From Pontederia crassipes (Eukaryota > Streptophyta > Magnoliopsida > Commelinales > Pontederiaceae), in the NCBI GenBank assembly GCA_030549335.1, contig CM060183.1, positions 26,548,552 to 26,612,551 of the forward strand: a DNA stretch of 64,000 nt, in the 5' to 3' direction. The position numbers and the translations under genes are program-made. The notes beneath the pieces were generated by a model. That model was not told the origin of the DNA. It saw only the letters and a list, made by a program, of their open reading frames with translations, and did not search any database. Below, in pieces: positions 26,525-37,999 of this stretch. Each line of letters opens with the position of its first letter. The stretch's first letter is position 1.

Positions 26525-27190
26525 AGGTGCATAAGTCCTAGGAGTGGCACCTGCCCCGCCCCTACTCCGCTGACAGGCCCCAGCCCTGTCCCTCCCCGAA
26601 TTCTCAGATCGTGGCAAATTTTATCCCCACTCTCGATTACCTCGGGGCTTCAAATCCTCACGGGGACCCCGATTCCTCGAACCCCCCTACTCTCTCCTAG
26701 CAAGAATCACTGTTGTTCTTCGCAAACGAGTGCCATTGCCGTCCTCCTCCTTCGTGGTGGAAGGGATAGGCCGTCAAATGAAGGGATCGGGTCGTCAGGT
26801 GGAGGGATCCGCCGTCTAGTGGAAGAAAAATGGAAGAGATGGGATCATCGATAGTAGGTAGAAGAAAAAGCGTAAATCGAGCAGCCGACATGTGATCACA
26901 TGGAAGAAGAAAGAGAATTGAGTAGGGAGGTAGAATTTTTATTATATATATGATAGAGTGGATGATTGAGATTTGATTTGAAGATTATAATAAAAAATAT
27001 ATATAATTAGGGTGCAAGGATTCGGGCCCCACCGGGCGGGGACAACTCCCCTGCCCCAATCCTCGAAAGAGGATTCGGAGGCAATTTTCCCATCCCCGCC
27101 CCCATTAGAGAAAATTTTCTTGAGTTCGGGGCGCCGATCGCGAATTTCCCGCGGGACCCGCATAGAGCGGAGGATATTACCATTCCTATG
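26525..27190. mobile_element. Probable DNA transposon relic with GC-rich ends
   Basis: Two GC-rich blocks rich in CCCCGCCCC and CGGGGAC words (26540-26700 and 27010-27170) flank an AT-richer centre, as in plant elements whose ends read like GGGGCGGGGA. The blocks are roughly inverted in character, but I could not define exact terminal repeats or a target duplication. Short frames here are not convincing genes. Confidence 0.4.
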
Positions 27191-27512
27191 GATAAACTAA
27201 GGAACCTAAATTGAAAAAAGAAACTAAAAACAAAAGAGAAAAATGGGTGGCACGGTTTCCGAATGGGTCCAGTGAAGAGCTGAGTGAATCACGGAACTGT
27301 AACATTTTGGTAAGAGTCTGATTAGCCATTTGTAAACTCTATATACAATTTCTCAAGATGGGTGATCAATGCATTTATATCTTAAGTTGCCAACAAAAGA
27401 AATGAGATACAAGAAGAAAACTGATCCCCAAATAAATCCCTTTCAGAAAAGATAAAAGAAAGAAAAGATAGATAAAAGAAAAGCGAATTGAGAAAGAAAT
27501 GAAAAGGATCAT

Positions 27513-30500
27513 TTACATAAAATTGTAATGAGAAGCAGACCAGTTTCTCTCAGCACACAGGGCGCTGATAACAGCTTCATCTGGGAACCTGTACGAAAGG
27601 CTCCCTTCTTTTGCATTGTCTTGACGCAGCACCGGACGCATGATGCGGCTGCTTCTGCTGCCGACGGTGTTGAAGTCGAGAGCTGCATCCACGACGTTTT
27701 CTCCTTCCAAGATTCTCAACACCTGATCAGACCAAACCAACAAGAACATGAATCCAACTAAACATCAAAGGGAAGTCTTTCGGGCCAACTCTGGGCAAGG
27801 AGATCACCTTGGACATGCCAGGACGAGATTGTGGGTCTCGTCGCAGGCACAAGGCGGCTGCCCGGGCCATTGCGCGCAGCTGGTGGGCGAAGAAGCGAGC
27901 TTGGTCCCTATCCAAATGCGGGTCGAGGAAGCGGTCGACGGCGATGGTCTGACCGTCCTCGGACGCCAGGGACAAGAGGGGCCGCGCCCACTCCACCAGG
28001 AACTGATGCCCCTTCGGCTGGTTCGTGTCCATGGCTCGACGGCCGGTGATAAGTTCGAGCAGGATCACCCCGAAGGCGTACACGTCCGATTTGTCCGTCA
28101 CGATCCCGTACTCGATGTACTCTGGTGCAAGATACCTGGACGCCGAAGCGAGAGATTGAGCATGAACTCCGACTCAAGAAATGGAAAAAAGAAACATTCT
28201 GTAAAAGAACATTAATAGATACTGTTACCCGAACGCTTCAGGGATATTGGTGTCCACGGAGAGAGATGTTTCCGTTTGCCATCTTGTGAGCTTGAAGTCC
28301 CCTATCTAGCAAATGGAAATTACTCGTAAACACCCAGCAATCTTTGAGAAAATCTGAGTTACAATGTTGTTTTAGCATAATGACTTGGTTCTCTATCGAG
28401 GGAAGGCGCATCCATGCATGGCTATTAATGGTTTCTTTCGAGTGCAAGGTGCATCTGCAGTCTATGCTGCACAGCATTGGACTTGGACAGTCGGCAAGGG
28501 CGCGAACAGTGGGTCAAGCATGATTGCTCCACTGTCGTGGTCTTGCCTGATAAATACGGATGCTAGCGTCCGAACGCAGTGTCATCCTGATGCACACGGC
28601 ATACAGGTCGACGTAGGTATATGAGCGTACATGCAGATTTTGACAATGATGCAGACGGCAGACGACGAGCTTAAGGTGCTCAAATAGAGTACATAACTTA
28701 CCAGTGGTTCATAGTCATGGGTGATAAGAATGTTATTTGGTCGCATGTCTTTATGAACCACGAAGCCAACCCTGCAGTCCTCATGGAGGTACCTCAATCC
28801 TCTTGCCACCCCTAAAGCTATCTTGAGTCGTGCATGCCAATCCAGCTTCTGTTTGGCTTGCCCTGTACGTGCAACAACGGGCAGAGAAAAATAATTAAGC
28901 TGAGTAGGCTTCAAAGAACGAGAGGACCATTTTTCATGCTTACAGTAAATGTAACTTGAATGTGCCAATGCAAAGTACCATGTAGATGAAGGTTCATGGA
29001 GCCATTACAAATGTACTCATAAACCAACACTCTCATCTGCTCTTCAATGCAAAAGCCCACCAGCATGACCACATTCCGGTGTTGCGCCCTGCTAAGCACC
29101 TCCACCTCGGTGCAGAACTCATCCGTGCCTGCATCGCCGACCGTCTTCAGCTGCTTCACGGCCACGACTTGCCCATCTTCCAGCACTCCTCTGTGAATGC
29201 TTCCGGACGCTCCCTCTGCCACAAAGCTCCCTTCGGCGAATCCATCAGTGATCTCCTCAAGCTCTGCGTACGTGAACCTTCGAGGCGGCTTGCCGAAGAC
29301 GGGAGTCTTGTGGCGGCACAGTGAACACAGTGGAGGGGGGACAGACGGTGAGCTCCTGAACAAAGAGACTGCCTCCCTTACGTTGGAGTTGTAAACGGCG
29401 CTATTTTCACCTGACAAATTCGGGCGGAAGCCAAAGTTTGTGGACTCTTCGAACCGTTCTTGCAGGGTTTTAGTGGCAATGGCAGTTGTCGTCGTTGGAA
29501 GTGGAAGTGGAGTTGGCTTGGTGGTGGTGTTGCTGTTGTAACTCCTCTCTGCTACATGGTTTTCTGGGATCCAGTAGGTTCCATGGCGATGTGTTATTGC
29601 ACAAGGATGGAAGCCAGAGAACTCTTCCCGAACTGTACAATAACATAATGCATAAAAGCATAAAAGTGATCACTTGCATGGACTTGGCAACATGATTAAA
29701 TCAAACATTGAGATTAATATAAAAAATAATAATGTTGATCTTTTTAAGAATTTAAGTTTTTAGAAAAATTGATTAGCACATAAATTTGAAGTATTAAGAA
29801 ATTCTGAATTCAAACATCATTAACTTCTTAAATATTAAGAATATAAAATAAATAATATTATTTTTCCTAACTACTTAAGTTTTTTAGAAAATTTAGTTGG
29901 CACATCAATGACACATATGTTAACACCTCCGCCATTTACTCGTACAATATATAGCAATTGACATATAGGATAAATTTTGTTCAATGTAATGTAGTTCATA
30001 CTATCATATGCTGATTGAAACCAATGCATTTGCTTCATTTAAACTGCATATAAATATGAAGAGAATGCTTGTATTTTTTCTGATATATTTCATCTATTGA
30101 GCTATTCTTTTTTTTTTCATATAAATGTTTTGGTAACTTACCAGCTTTACGGCGGAGGTCGAAGCCGACATGAGTGGATACGGGACTCTGTTCCCTGCTT
30201 CCATGGGAGTCGGACGTCCCCTCGCCATCCGAACCCACGTCTTTTATAGGCCTGAGGCCGCCGTTGCCATTGCCATTCTGGAGCCTCTCAAACAGAGGGT
30301 TGTGCTCTCGAACGAGGAAGGCAGCATTGCCCGGCCCTTTCCCGGAGCTGACCGCAACCGTCGTCTTAATTTCCTTGTCCGACGCGGTTTTCTTGGCGTC
30401 ATGACCGGTGATGATCCTTTGCTTCGGCTTCTGCGAGTGCTCGATGTCTGGAAACTTTTCTCTGACAGGAGGATACGCCGAGGACAGGGAGAACGGGGGG

Positions 30501-33405
30501 AGCGGCTTGTTATGTATCCCTCCCAAGTTGAGCCGCAGCACCTTCGCGGAGGAGCCATTCATCACCACGATGTTGCATTGCAGCTCCTCCATGCAACGCT
30601 TCTGCTCTTGCTTCAGCTTTCTGCCGCAGAACGACAGCTTCACAGTTAATCATACTAATTCTGCTTAGTTTACGCATGATAAAGCAAAATGAAACGAATC
30701 AATGGGGACCTTCATCTTGTAAACTAATGGATTCAATGATTAAACAATATTTAAACAATAAGTTACACTCTATTTAAGGGCCCTAGTTGATTTCTAATTC
30801 TTCTGCTTTGTAATCTTCTCCTTCGGCAAAATCCAGACTGCTGTGCGCTCTGTTGTGTCTCTCTGCACGTTTGCTACAGCCAAGATTGCATGCAAACTAC
30901 TAAACAGATGCGAAGGCGATACAAAAGACAAAGTGGCTCTGAGGCCAATCTCACGGACAAAAAGATGGATGCCCGGCACAAAAAAGCGATCGATGTGATG
31001 GTGGAGCGGATCACGTGGTAAACTAGCAAACATATGCCACAGCTAACAATTTAACGCCAGTGTTCATATACAATACACGACATGATATCGATTTGGTGTT
31101 GTCGTGGCCTGAGGACCCATCCATGAATGCCCGCCATTTAGAGGGGGACATTTCGATCGTTAACCATTCCGGTCCAGACTAACAACAAAGCCTTATTCCG
31201 GTCCAGACGAACGCTGCCAATTATTGCCTGTGCAGTACTTGCTCAAGCCAAGTGGGCGATTTTTCTGCATTTTCCTCTCTCCTTTTTTATTCAGTTGAAA
31301 CTTGAAAGCCCAGGGAGCAATTTTATACAACAAAGATAAGGCCAGTGGACCAGACCAGCAATTGGGTGGGAAATTTACCTGGTAAGTTCTGTGGTCACTT
31401 CGCTACAAGACGTTTACCTTCCAATCATGCTACAAGTTTTCTCCTCATTATTAAAGCAGATGATGTGTATTATAGAATAATTAAAGATGACTGCACTAAC
31501 ATGAAGTCTCATTCCACGCGACCAGGGGATATCATTTGTTCTTGTAGAACCAGGTGCTGAAACACAACAAAAGGAGAGGATAACTATATATTACACTGCC
31601 TTACAATCCACTCACGCATGCAATTTATCCAATTCATGAGTGGTATACGATTTGTCTCAGCTGCATGCCTCCGATTTTTCTTTCTTTTTTTTTTCAGAGG
31701 CATGACAAAGTTTGGAAAAGGCAAAATTAGAATTGTTCCTGGTCAAATTGAACGAACGGCTTACAAGTGTTCATCATGACCTGTGAATTACTTTTAGTTC
31801 CATCTCTTTCTATATTATTAAACTTACGTCTTGTCTGTGTGACAAGAAATCGAAGTTAGGCACGTCGGTGATAAAAAAAAAACATATAATTTTTTCCGAT
31901 GCGTCTAATCGAGCATTCGGAAGCTTCGCCAGGTGCACGTAGGCAAGAGAAGAGGCCGCCCCATGTGCCCCTCTATCTTCTTCTTATATTATTTCTTTCC
32001 TTCCTTGGTGACTTGGTCTTCCATAATTTCTCTCCAGATCGTACTCAGAAAGCGTAAACAAGGCATGATTTGGGGGACGATGCTGTATATGAAACAGAAG
32101 ATAACAGGGAACTGACCAACGAGTCCATAACACTGCCAACAACTCCCGGTGTTGAATCATATATATTTTTTTTCTCTGATATACAGTTCAAAATAATCTC
32201 ATTTATATCTCAATTTCAACGAGTTTGTCTACCTCTCTCGCTAAAAAACAATTATATAGTGCGCCTAAGATTATACTGGAATTGGCATCGCTCCAATGAC
32301 TAGTACATTGTAGCCAGCTCGGTTTTCCTAGCACTACTATTTGCCATTCATGCATGGAAAAAATTATTGTTGAATTCATAAGCTAAGAGAACAGATAGCA
32401 CATGGATGAACAGTAGAAGCAAAGCAAAGGAGACGGCTACGTAGATTACGGATTATAATAAGTGCTTAGAGGACGAAGACTAGAAAGGGGGATTTAATTA
32501 CTTGTCTAGCACGACCCAGTTGGCTCCAACCCGCTTCGACTCCGCCACCACCACGCCGCCACCCGCGGTGCCGGAGGAGGAGGAGGAAGAATTCGAGGAC
32601 GCACTTGGCTCTGATCCCACCACCTTTATCCTCACGTTTATCTGTTGACAGATAGTGACATATAGCACCAAAGTTTCAGTGAAAAAAATTATAAGAAAGC
32701 AATGCCCAGAGATGACTAAATTTTTTTTTATACGCGAATGATGTTGACTCAAAAAAGGTACGTCCTTTGTGTGAACTTGTTCTAATTTAGGCTCTCATTT
32801 TTGTAAGATAAAATGTACTTCTCACTTCTTAGAAGGACATAGTGAACCAAAAGCACTAGAAAGGCTTCAATAATGGGGATCTAAGAGGAATGATGAACAG
32901 ATGCTATGCTGTGGTTGTAAAGCAAGGAACCCACGACAGAGAAGTAACGGCAGTACACGATATCGATGGAAGTAAAATGCAATTGTTTTGTTCATTGTGT
33001 TTGTCTTGCGATAGGATTAGTACCTCGTTACGCCCGTCGATCTGCAATGCCATCTGCGAGCAGGAAGCAGAAACCTGGCACTGCTCTCGGCGGCGGCTTC
33101 CTCCGTCTCCGCCGAACCTTGGGAAGCCCCAGAGCAGCCTCCGGCGCCAACCTATCAAACAGAGCAGAGAGAAGTGAGATGAGTGGGCGTTTGCATACGC
33201 CGGCAGAAACGATTAATAGTACTGGCGAGGGCGTTAAGGACGCGTCACCGGAAGCCGGGCCGTCGGACAGCACGGCGAGGAGCGTGACGACGTCCCCGGG
33301 TCGCACGATGTGCGTGAGAGCCCACGCGAGCGCCGTCTTGGATATCTCCCGCTCCGCCCTCACCGCCACGACCACCACGTTCTCCGACGCTGCTGCCGAA
33401 GCCAT
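27513..33405 (-). CDS. USP-domain receptor-like cytoplasmic kinase with altered catalytic motifs (9 exons, 777 aa)
   Basis: Member of the plant family combining an N-terminal universal-stress-protein-like domain with a C-terminal kinase domain, often called 'inactive protein kinase SELMODRAFT_444075-like'. Exons joined in phase: 33405-33249, 33151-33024, 32641-32502, 30620-30142, 29632-28979, 28862-28702, 28305-28229, 28135-27808, 27722-27513. The USP part is about residues 1-140 (VVVVAVRAEREISKTALAWA, VVLDKKLKQEQKRCMEELQC). A Ser/Thr/Pro-rich linker follows, then PPLCSLCRHKTPVFGKPPRR and the kinase from about 421. The ATP lysine is retained (VVAVKQLK, about 461), as are APE (YLAPEY) and the catalytic Asp. 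The glycine loop is EGASGSIHRG, HRD is HKD (556-558) and DFG is DFK (576-578). No transmembrane segment or signal peptide is visible, so it is probably cytoplasmic. Substrate unknown; activity may be weak or absent. Confidence 0.92.
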
Positions 33406-34930
33406 GACGGAGCCGCGCGCGGCCTTGCAGTTGCAGGCCTCTAAGCGCTACTCCTACGCTTCTCTCTTCTCCTCCTCTCCTCCTTCCCAACTCTCAACCA
33501 CATGACCCTGCCGTTTACTCTTCCTTTCCTGATATGTTTTCTTTTTTGTGTCATCCTTGCTGGTGGTGGTGGGACCACGAATCATAACTCGAGTTAGTTA
33601 CATCTTTTCGTTGTAACGTGTATAAGTAAAATATATGTCTTCTATCTACTGCCAAGTCTCTGAAATAATCTGACTAACTAATGAATGGGCTCGTCTCTCT
33701 CTCTCTCTAATGTTTTCACAAACAAAGGGGGGAAGGGAAGACAACCTATTGGAACAAGGAGATGGTGGTGGTGATGGTGGGGAGGAGTTGTATAAATGCT
33801 GGGTGGCCTAGTGGCTGTGTTATTTGCGTAGTAGGCCTAGAAGAAGCAGTGGGACAATCTATCTCCTGCTTTTGCATCCTACTGCGAATAAGTAGATTTC
33901 TCTACAGAAGTGGCTGTAACAGATATTAGAGTTTGGAGAGAAAGAGAGAGAGAGATACTGCTGTCATGTGCACCTCAGGGCCCAGTGGGTCTCATGCAGA
34001 CGTGGTCCTCGGACGGGTCGTAGTCTGAAGGCCTTGGTCTCTTTCTCTTTCTCTCTCCATCCACTGCTCTTACACAGTCAGTTGAGGAATGGGCCAAATA
34101 ATGGCATTTAATGTATCTTGAAACAGTGTCCCCGGTTGATGGTTGTCGAGAGTACTTGACTCGCCATCTAAATTAATGCTCGGTTCCATGCTGCTCAGAT
34201 ATCTCCTTGGTTTTCTTAGTTTTTTCTTAATTTATTTATTTTTCTCCCTGTGGCTCAATAGATGTTTTTGCAGCAAAGCAATTAATAGAGGCATTCATGG
34301 AAACAGTAAGAGGGCTCTGCAGGCTCATAAGTGATATGTTGGGGATCCCAGGAATGATTGCGATGTAATCCAGAGGCGACATTTAATGGTTCAGATTAAT
34401 TGTATATGGTAATACGAAAAATATTCAAGGATATAGTATACGAAACGGGCCGGCCCAAATCCTACTCGAACCAGTTCAAAAAAGGTCCATGAACTCCGGT
34501 TCCTACTGGGCTGCTTGGCATAAAGTACACCCTCATTTGGCGAAATTCTTATTTAAATAAAAGACTAAAAACGAATGATGATGATGATATATTTTTAAAA
34601 TCACAATTTAATCAAGGAATATAATTCCTCATTTTTACTTCGGCTCAAATGGAAAATTAAGTTGTTATATAAAAAATTGTGTAAAAGATCGGTTATTAGT
34701 GAGATGCACTGATTACCTCGAGGAATTTTCTTTATTATTTTGATCAAAGTAAAAAATATAAGGTTCTTCATGTTTTTTTTTTCATTTTTCACTTCCTCGT
34801 TAAATAAATAAAACATGTGTTGAATGTTGCTAAAGAAAACAGGAAAGAAATATTTCCAATTCTGGTTTCAATTGAAAAGGCGATAATAAATTTGAAATTA
34901 TGATGTATAGTTGAGAATATTTTAAATTGG
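33406..34930. other. Upstream region of the USP-kinase gene
   Basis: Next to the start codon the minus strand is purine-rich (GGAGGAGAGGAGGAGAAGAG, about 33465-33485), probably the 5' leader. A short CT repeat lies at 33694-33709 and GA tracts at 33941-33954. No other gene is seen. A convincing TATA box was not found. Confidence 0.4.
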
Positions 34931-35165
34931 GTTCAGGGTGGTTCGAAGGCGGCTCACGGTCGAAGATGCAGTGTTGAGCCTCCATCCTCTCTTGTTTGCC
35001 TTAGCATGTCGAAATCAAAGTCCTCCTTCGACGTCGATTGCAAGTCCTCCTTCGACGTCGATTACGACCTCCTCCGATGCCGACGACGGCCTTGCTCCTA
35101 CAACACCGGTTTCGCTCTTCCTCTTACCAACATTGACGACCTCCTATGACATTGATGACTCTTAC
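34931..35165. repeat. Short tandem duplication, 24-bp unit
   Basis: AGTCCTCCTTCGACGTCGAT occurs twice in tandem at about 35019-35065, followed by a degenerate third unit. The 86-codon plus-strand frame across it (Ser/Thr/Asp-rich) shows no domain and is probably fortuitous. Confidence 0.6.
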
Positions 35166-35632
35166 TGTAATAACGATCTAAGGATCAAGATGGTTTGATG
35201 AATAATTTCATATGAACAAAACATGAAGGTGATTATATGCTTATATGTAGCTACCCCTTCACCTATAAAGACGCATTTTAAATTCGTGTAGGCCAATGAC
35301 TCAAAGCGAATAATATTTTGATTGGACTGGGGTGTTACAGAATGGTATCAGAGCCGACCTCGCGTGCTCACTTGAGCCATGTGGAAAACACGGACCATGG
35401 GCCAACACGGAACCCTCCTCAACGAGGACGTTGACCCCTTTATGTGGAAAAGATTGTAACGACCTGAGGTCTAAGGATCAAGATGGTTTGATGAATAGTT
35501 TCATATGAGCAAAACATGAAGGTGGTCATGAGCTTATATGTAGCTATCATCTTTATCTATAAAGACGCATTTTAAATTCGTGCGGATCATGACTCAAAAC
35601 GAACAATATCTTGATTGGACTGGGATGTTAAA
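35166..35632. mobile_element. TRIM (terminal-repeat retrotransposon in miniature)
   Basis: Two direct repeats of about 175 bp (35166-35339, starting TGTAATAACG and ending GTGTTACA; 35455-35632, starting TGTAACGACC) enclose only about 115 bp. Three bases after the first repeat stands TGGTATCAGAGCC (35343-35355), the standard primer-binding site for initiator Met-tRNA. A purine-rich stretch GTGGAAAAGAT precedes the second repeat. No protein is encoded. The outer target duplication is not clear, and the last bases of the right repeat have diverged. Confidence 0.85.
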
Positions 35633-37427
35633 CGACACTCACGCATTCCATCTTTGATCCATCGATGGAGCGCTTAGGACAGAATATCCCCACTTAAAAG
35701 TAGAGAGGCATTAAATTCATTTTAGTTTTCACCATAAACCATTGATTTTTAGGCTTGATTGTGTGTCTCCCCCTTTTGTCCAGAAATTTTAACATAGCAT
35801 TTATTTATTTCCTTTTCGAAAACAGAAATTAAAAAAAAAGAAGATAAACCACAAAAGCTTCTATTTCTAGAAAAAAATAACTTAAAGATAAACAGTTTTT
35901 TAGAAAATGAAAGTAGCAAACATTACTAAAACCAAAGACGCCTAATTTTTTTTTCATATTTCTAAACCAAATCTCAAGCAGTTTTTGAAATTTGCAGTTA
36001 AAAAGTTAATGAAAATTAATGTTAGTCTTGCTGAAGTACAATTCCTAAGTTATATACTGCAAAATACAAACTTTGGTTGACTATTTGCTTTGTATATATA
36101 TATTGGAGTAAATTATATGATTAATCCTTCAAATTTAAATCGTTTTCAAATTGATCCTTCAATTTTATCTTATTTCTTTATTTTTTTTGCACAATAAATC
36201 CTCTTGATAACGAATTTTTTAGTTATCTTGTACACGTGATCGCTGCATAAATAATTTCTCTTTCGTCCATATCATTAAAAAAATAAAATAATAAAAATAT
36301 ATAATAAATTAATATTAAAAATAATAATAAAAAAAAAGAACGCTCATCTACTCCAGCGAAATGAAGAAGGAGAGCTACGCTCTTCTTTCTTCATCGCAGC
36401 CGACGAAAGGGAAAAGGGGGGCGTCGGCCTCCCTCGCCGCACATCTAGGAAGAAAGGGAGAAACAGTCGCAAGGGAGCGGGCCCCCTTTTCTGCTACCGC
36501 CGGTCGCAAGGGATCCCCTTTTCTGCGCAGTCCATCGAAAAAAATAGCACAATTTTTTTATCTTCGTATATTCTATGTAAAAAGTAACAAAGTCTAATTA
36601 AATACTCGAGGAAAATGAATGGAGAGGTCGAGTACACTCCACTGACGAGATCAATTACATGTGATTTTTAAAAAGATATGTTTGTAGCGGTAAATGCTGA
36701 GTTACTTGTTTTTTTTTAATGTCCCGAGTTTACGGAAGAGACTAATTCAAGGATTAATCGAAATGATAAATATGTATTTCTCTATATATATATCAGAGAA
36801 AAGAACATTCGGAAAACTATGCCATCCAATTCGCACACAAAAAAAAGGACAACATTATCAACATAAACTACTCATTAATGTGATGTTACAGTTGTGCAAA
36901 GAAAATAAAATCCGATAATTATTTTAAAGCCCTGTGCATCATTTCGTAACAATCCTCGTCGATCGTACCGTACGAATTAAGAATTCAAACACTACAATGC
37001 ATTTTTATTTCAGAGCAGTGCTATTATCACTTTAAATTAAAAATTATTTAATATTTTTTATGTATAGGATTAATTATTTTTATTCTTATATAATAAAGTA
37101 AAATAATAATTTTAAAGTGCCAACAGTGACACCTTTGCATTTTAATATATATAATAAATTTTATGACAACGGCAAGTTATTATTTCGCAAAAAAAAAAGA
37201 GATTAAAATAGAGCCAGCTCTGATGTTTAATGTATCATTATGGGGGAATTAAAACGACTACACGATGGAACCAAAATGGCCTGCTACAGGATCGATCATG
37301 CCGGATCCGAGCTGATCACGCTAATTAATCAACAAAGGAGAAAGAAACGACACTGCGTTTTTAGTCGAGAAGAGTTGGATCTGCATGTGATCTTGCCACG
37401 CACCGCCAGCCATGCACGACACGTATA
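35633..37427. other. AT-rich intergenic DNA
   Basis: Mostly AT-rich. One 78-codon plus-strand frame at 36361-36597 (GC-richer block 36360-36540) has no recognisable domain. I see no other feature. Confidence 0.4.
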
Positions 37428-37706
37428 TCAACTGGGCGCGAACCGGTTCATGAGCATCCAAATCGTCGACTCCGAGAGGGCCATGCTCCGGATCACGGCC
37501 ACGTCGTCGGAAGGATGCTTCTGAGTACTACTCGTCTTCGTCTCCTCGTCAGCTCGCTCGTCTCTTCTTCTTGTGAGCACCTTCGCCGACGACGACGCAC
37601 AGCTGCTCGTTGCCCTGGAACCCCCACCGACGGCGGCGGCCATGGACACACTCTTTTGCCTCAATCTCGCGAACTCGAACGTCCAAATATCTACGAGGCT
37701 GGACAT
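37428..37706 (-). CDS. Small intronless gene A, 92 aa, unknown function (paralogue of 40369-40617)
   Basis: Single-exon gene starting MSSLVDIWTFEFARLRQKS. A low-complexity Ala/Ser/Arg-rich middle follows, and it ends LSESTIWMLMNRFAPS. The start and end motifs match the neighbour at 40369-40617 (MSTLVDLWTAELAKLRQKG and LSMFIDCFSP). The variable middle with conserved ends is what one expects of a real small plant protein family. No signal peptide or membrane segment is seen. A TATA box lies about 145 bp upstream, and a GA tract lies directly before the ATG. I do not know the function. The two genes share strand, size and layout and lie 2.7 kb apart, which suggests local duplication. Confidence 0.8.
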   Translation of the reverse strand: MSSLVDIWTFEFARLRQKSVSMAAAVGGGSRATSSCASSSAKVLTRRRDERADEETKTSSTQKHPSDDVAVIRSMALSESTIWMLMNRFAPS

Positions 37707-37709
37707 GAT

Positions 37710-37733
37710 TTCTCTCTCTCTCTCTCTCTCTCT
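37710..37733 (-). promoter_or_regulatory. GA-repeat leader of small gene A
   Basis: About 12 CT units on the plus strand (GA in the transcript) end 4 nt before the start codon, so they should lie in the 5' UTR. Confidence 0.55.
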
Positions 37734-37847
37734 GCTTGCACTCTTGTCGTAGTTTACAGGAACTGAAGAAGGTGGAGATTTTTTTTTTCTTCTCTAAGAT
37801 ATTGTGTGTGATGGAGACATAGAATGACAAGATGAGGACGGGTGCCT

Positions 37848-37855
37848 TATTTAAA
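37848..37855 (-). promoter_or_regulatory. TATA-like box of small gene A
   Basis: The minus strand reads TTTAAATA in the context CTCCTTTAAATAAGG, about 145 bp upstream of the ATG. This would place transcription start near 37820. Confidence 0.55.
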
Positions 37856-37999
37856 GGAGAGGGAAGAGTGCTTGCGTTTGCGAGAACCTCCGGAATTCGA
37901 CGGTATTGAGGAATCCGGGGGTTGCGGGCCCCCGGTAAGCAAACTGACCACCCCCAGTTCTTTTCTGGTTGGCACATTGGATATGCCGACTTTATTCCT

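Noticed and set aside
34938..35198. 86-codon Ser/Thr/Asp-rich plus-strand frame
   Set aside because: It spans a 24-bp tandem repeat and runs into the TRIM; no domain.
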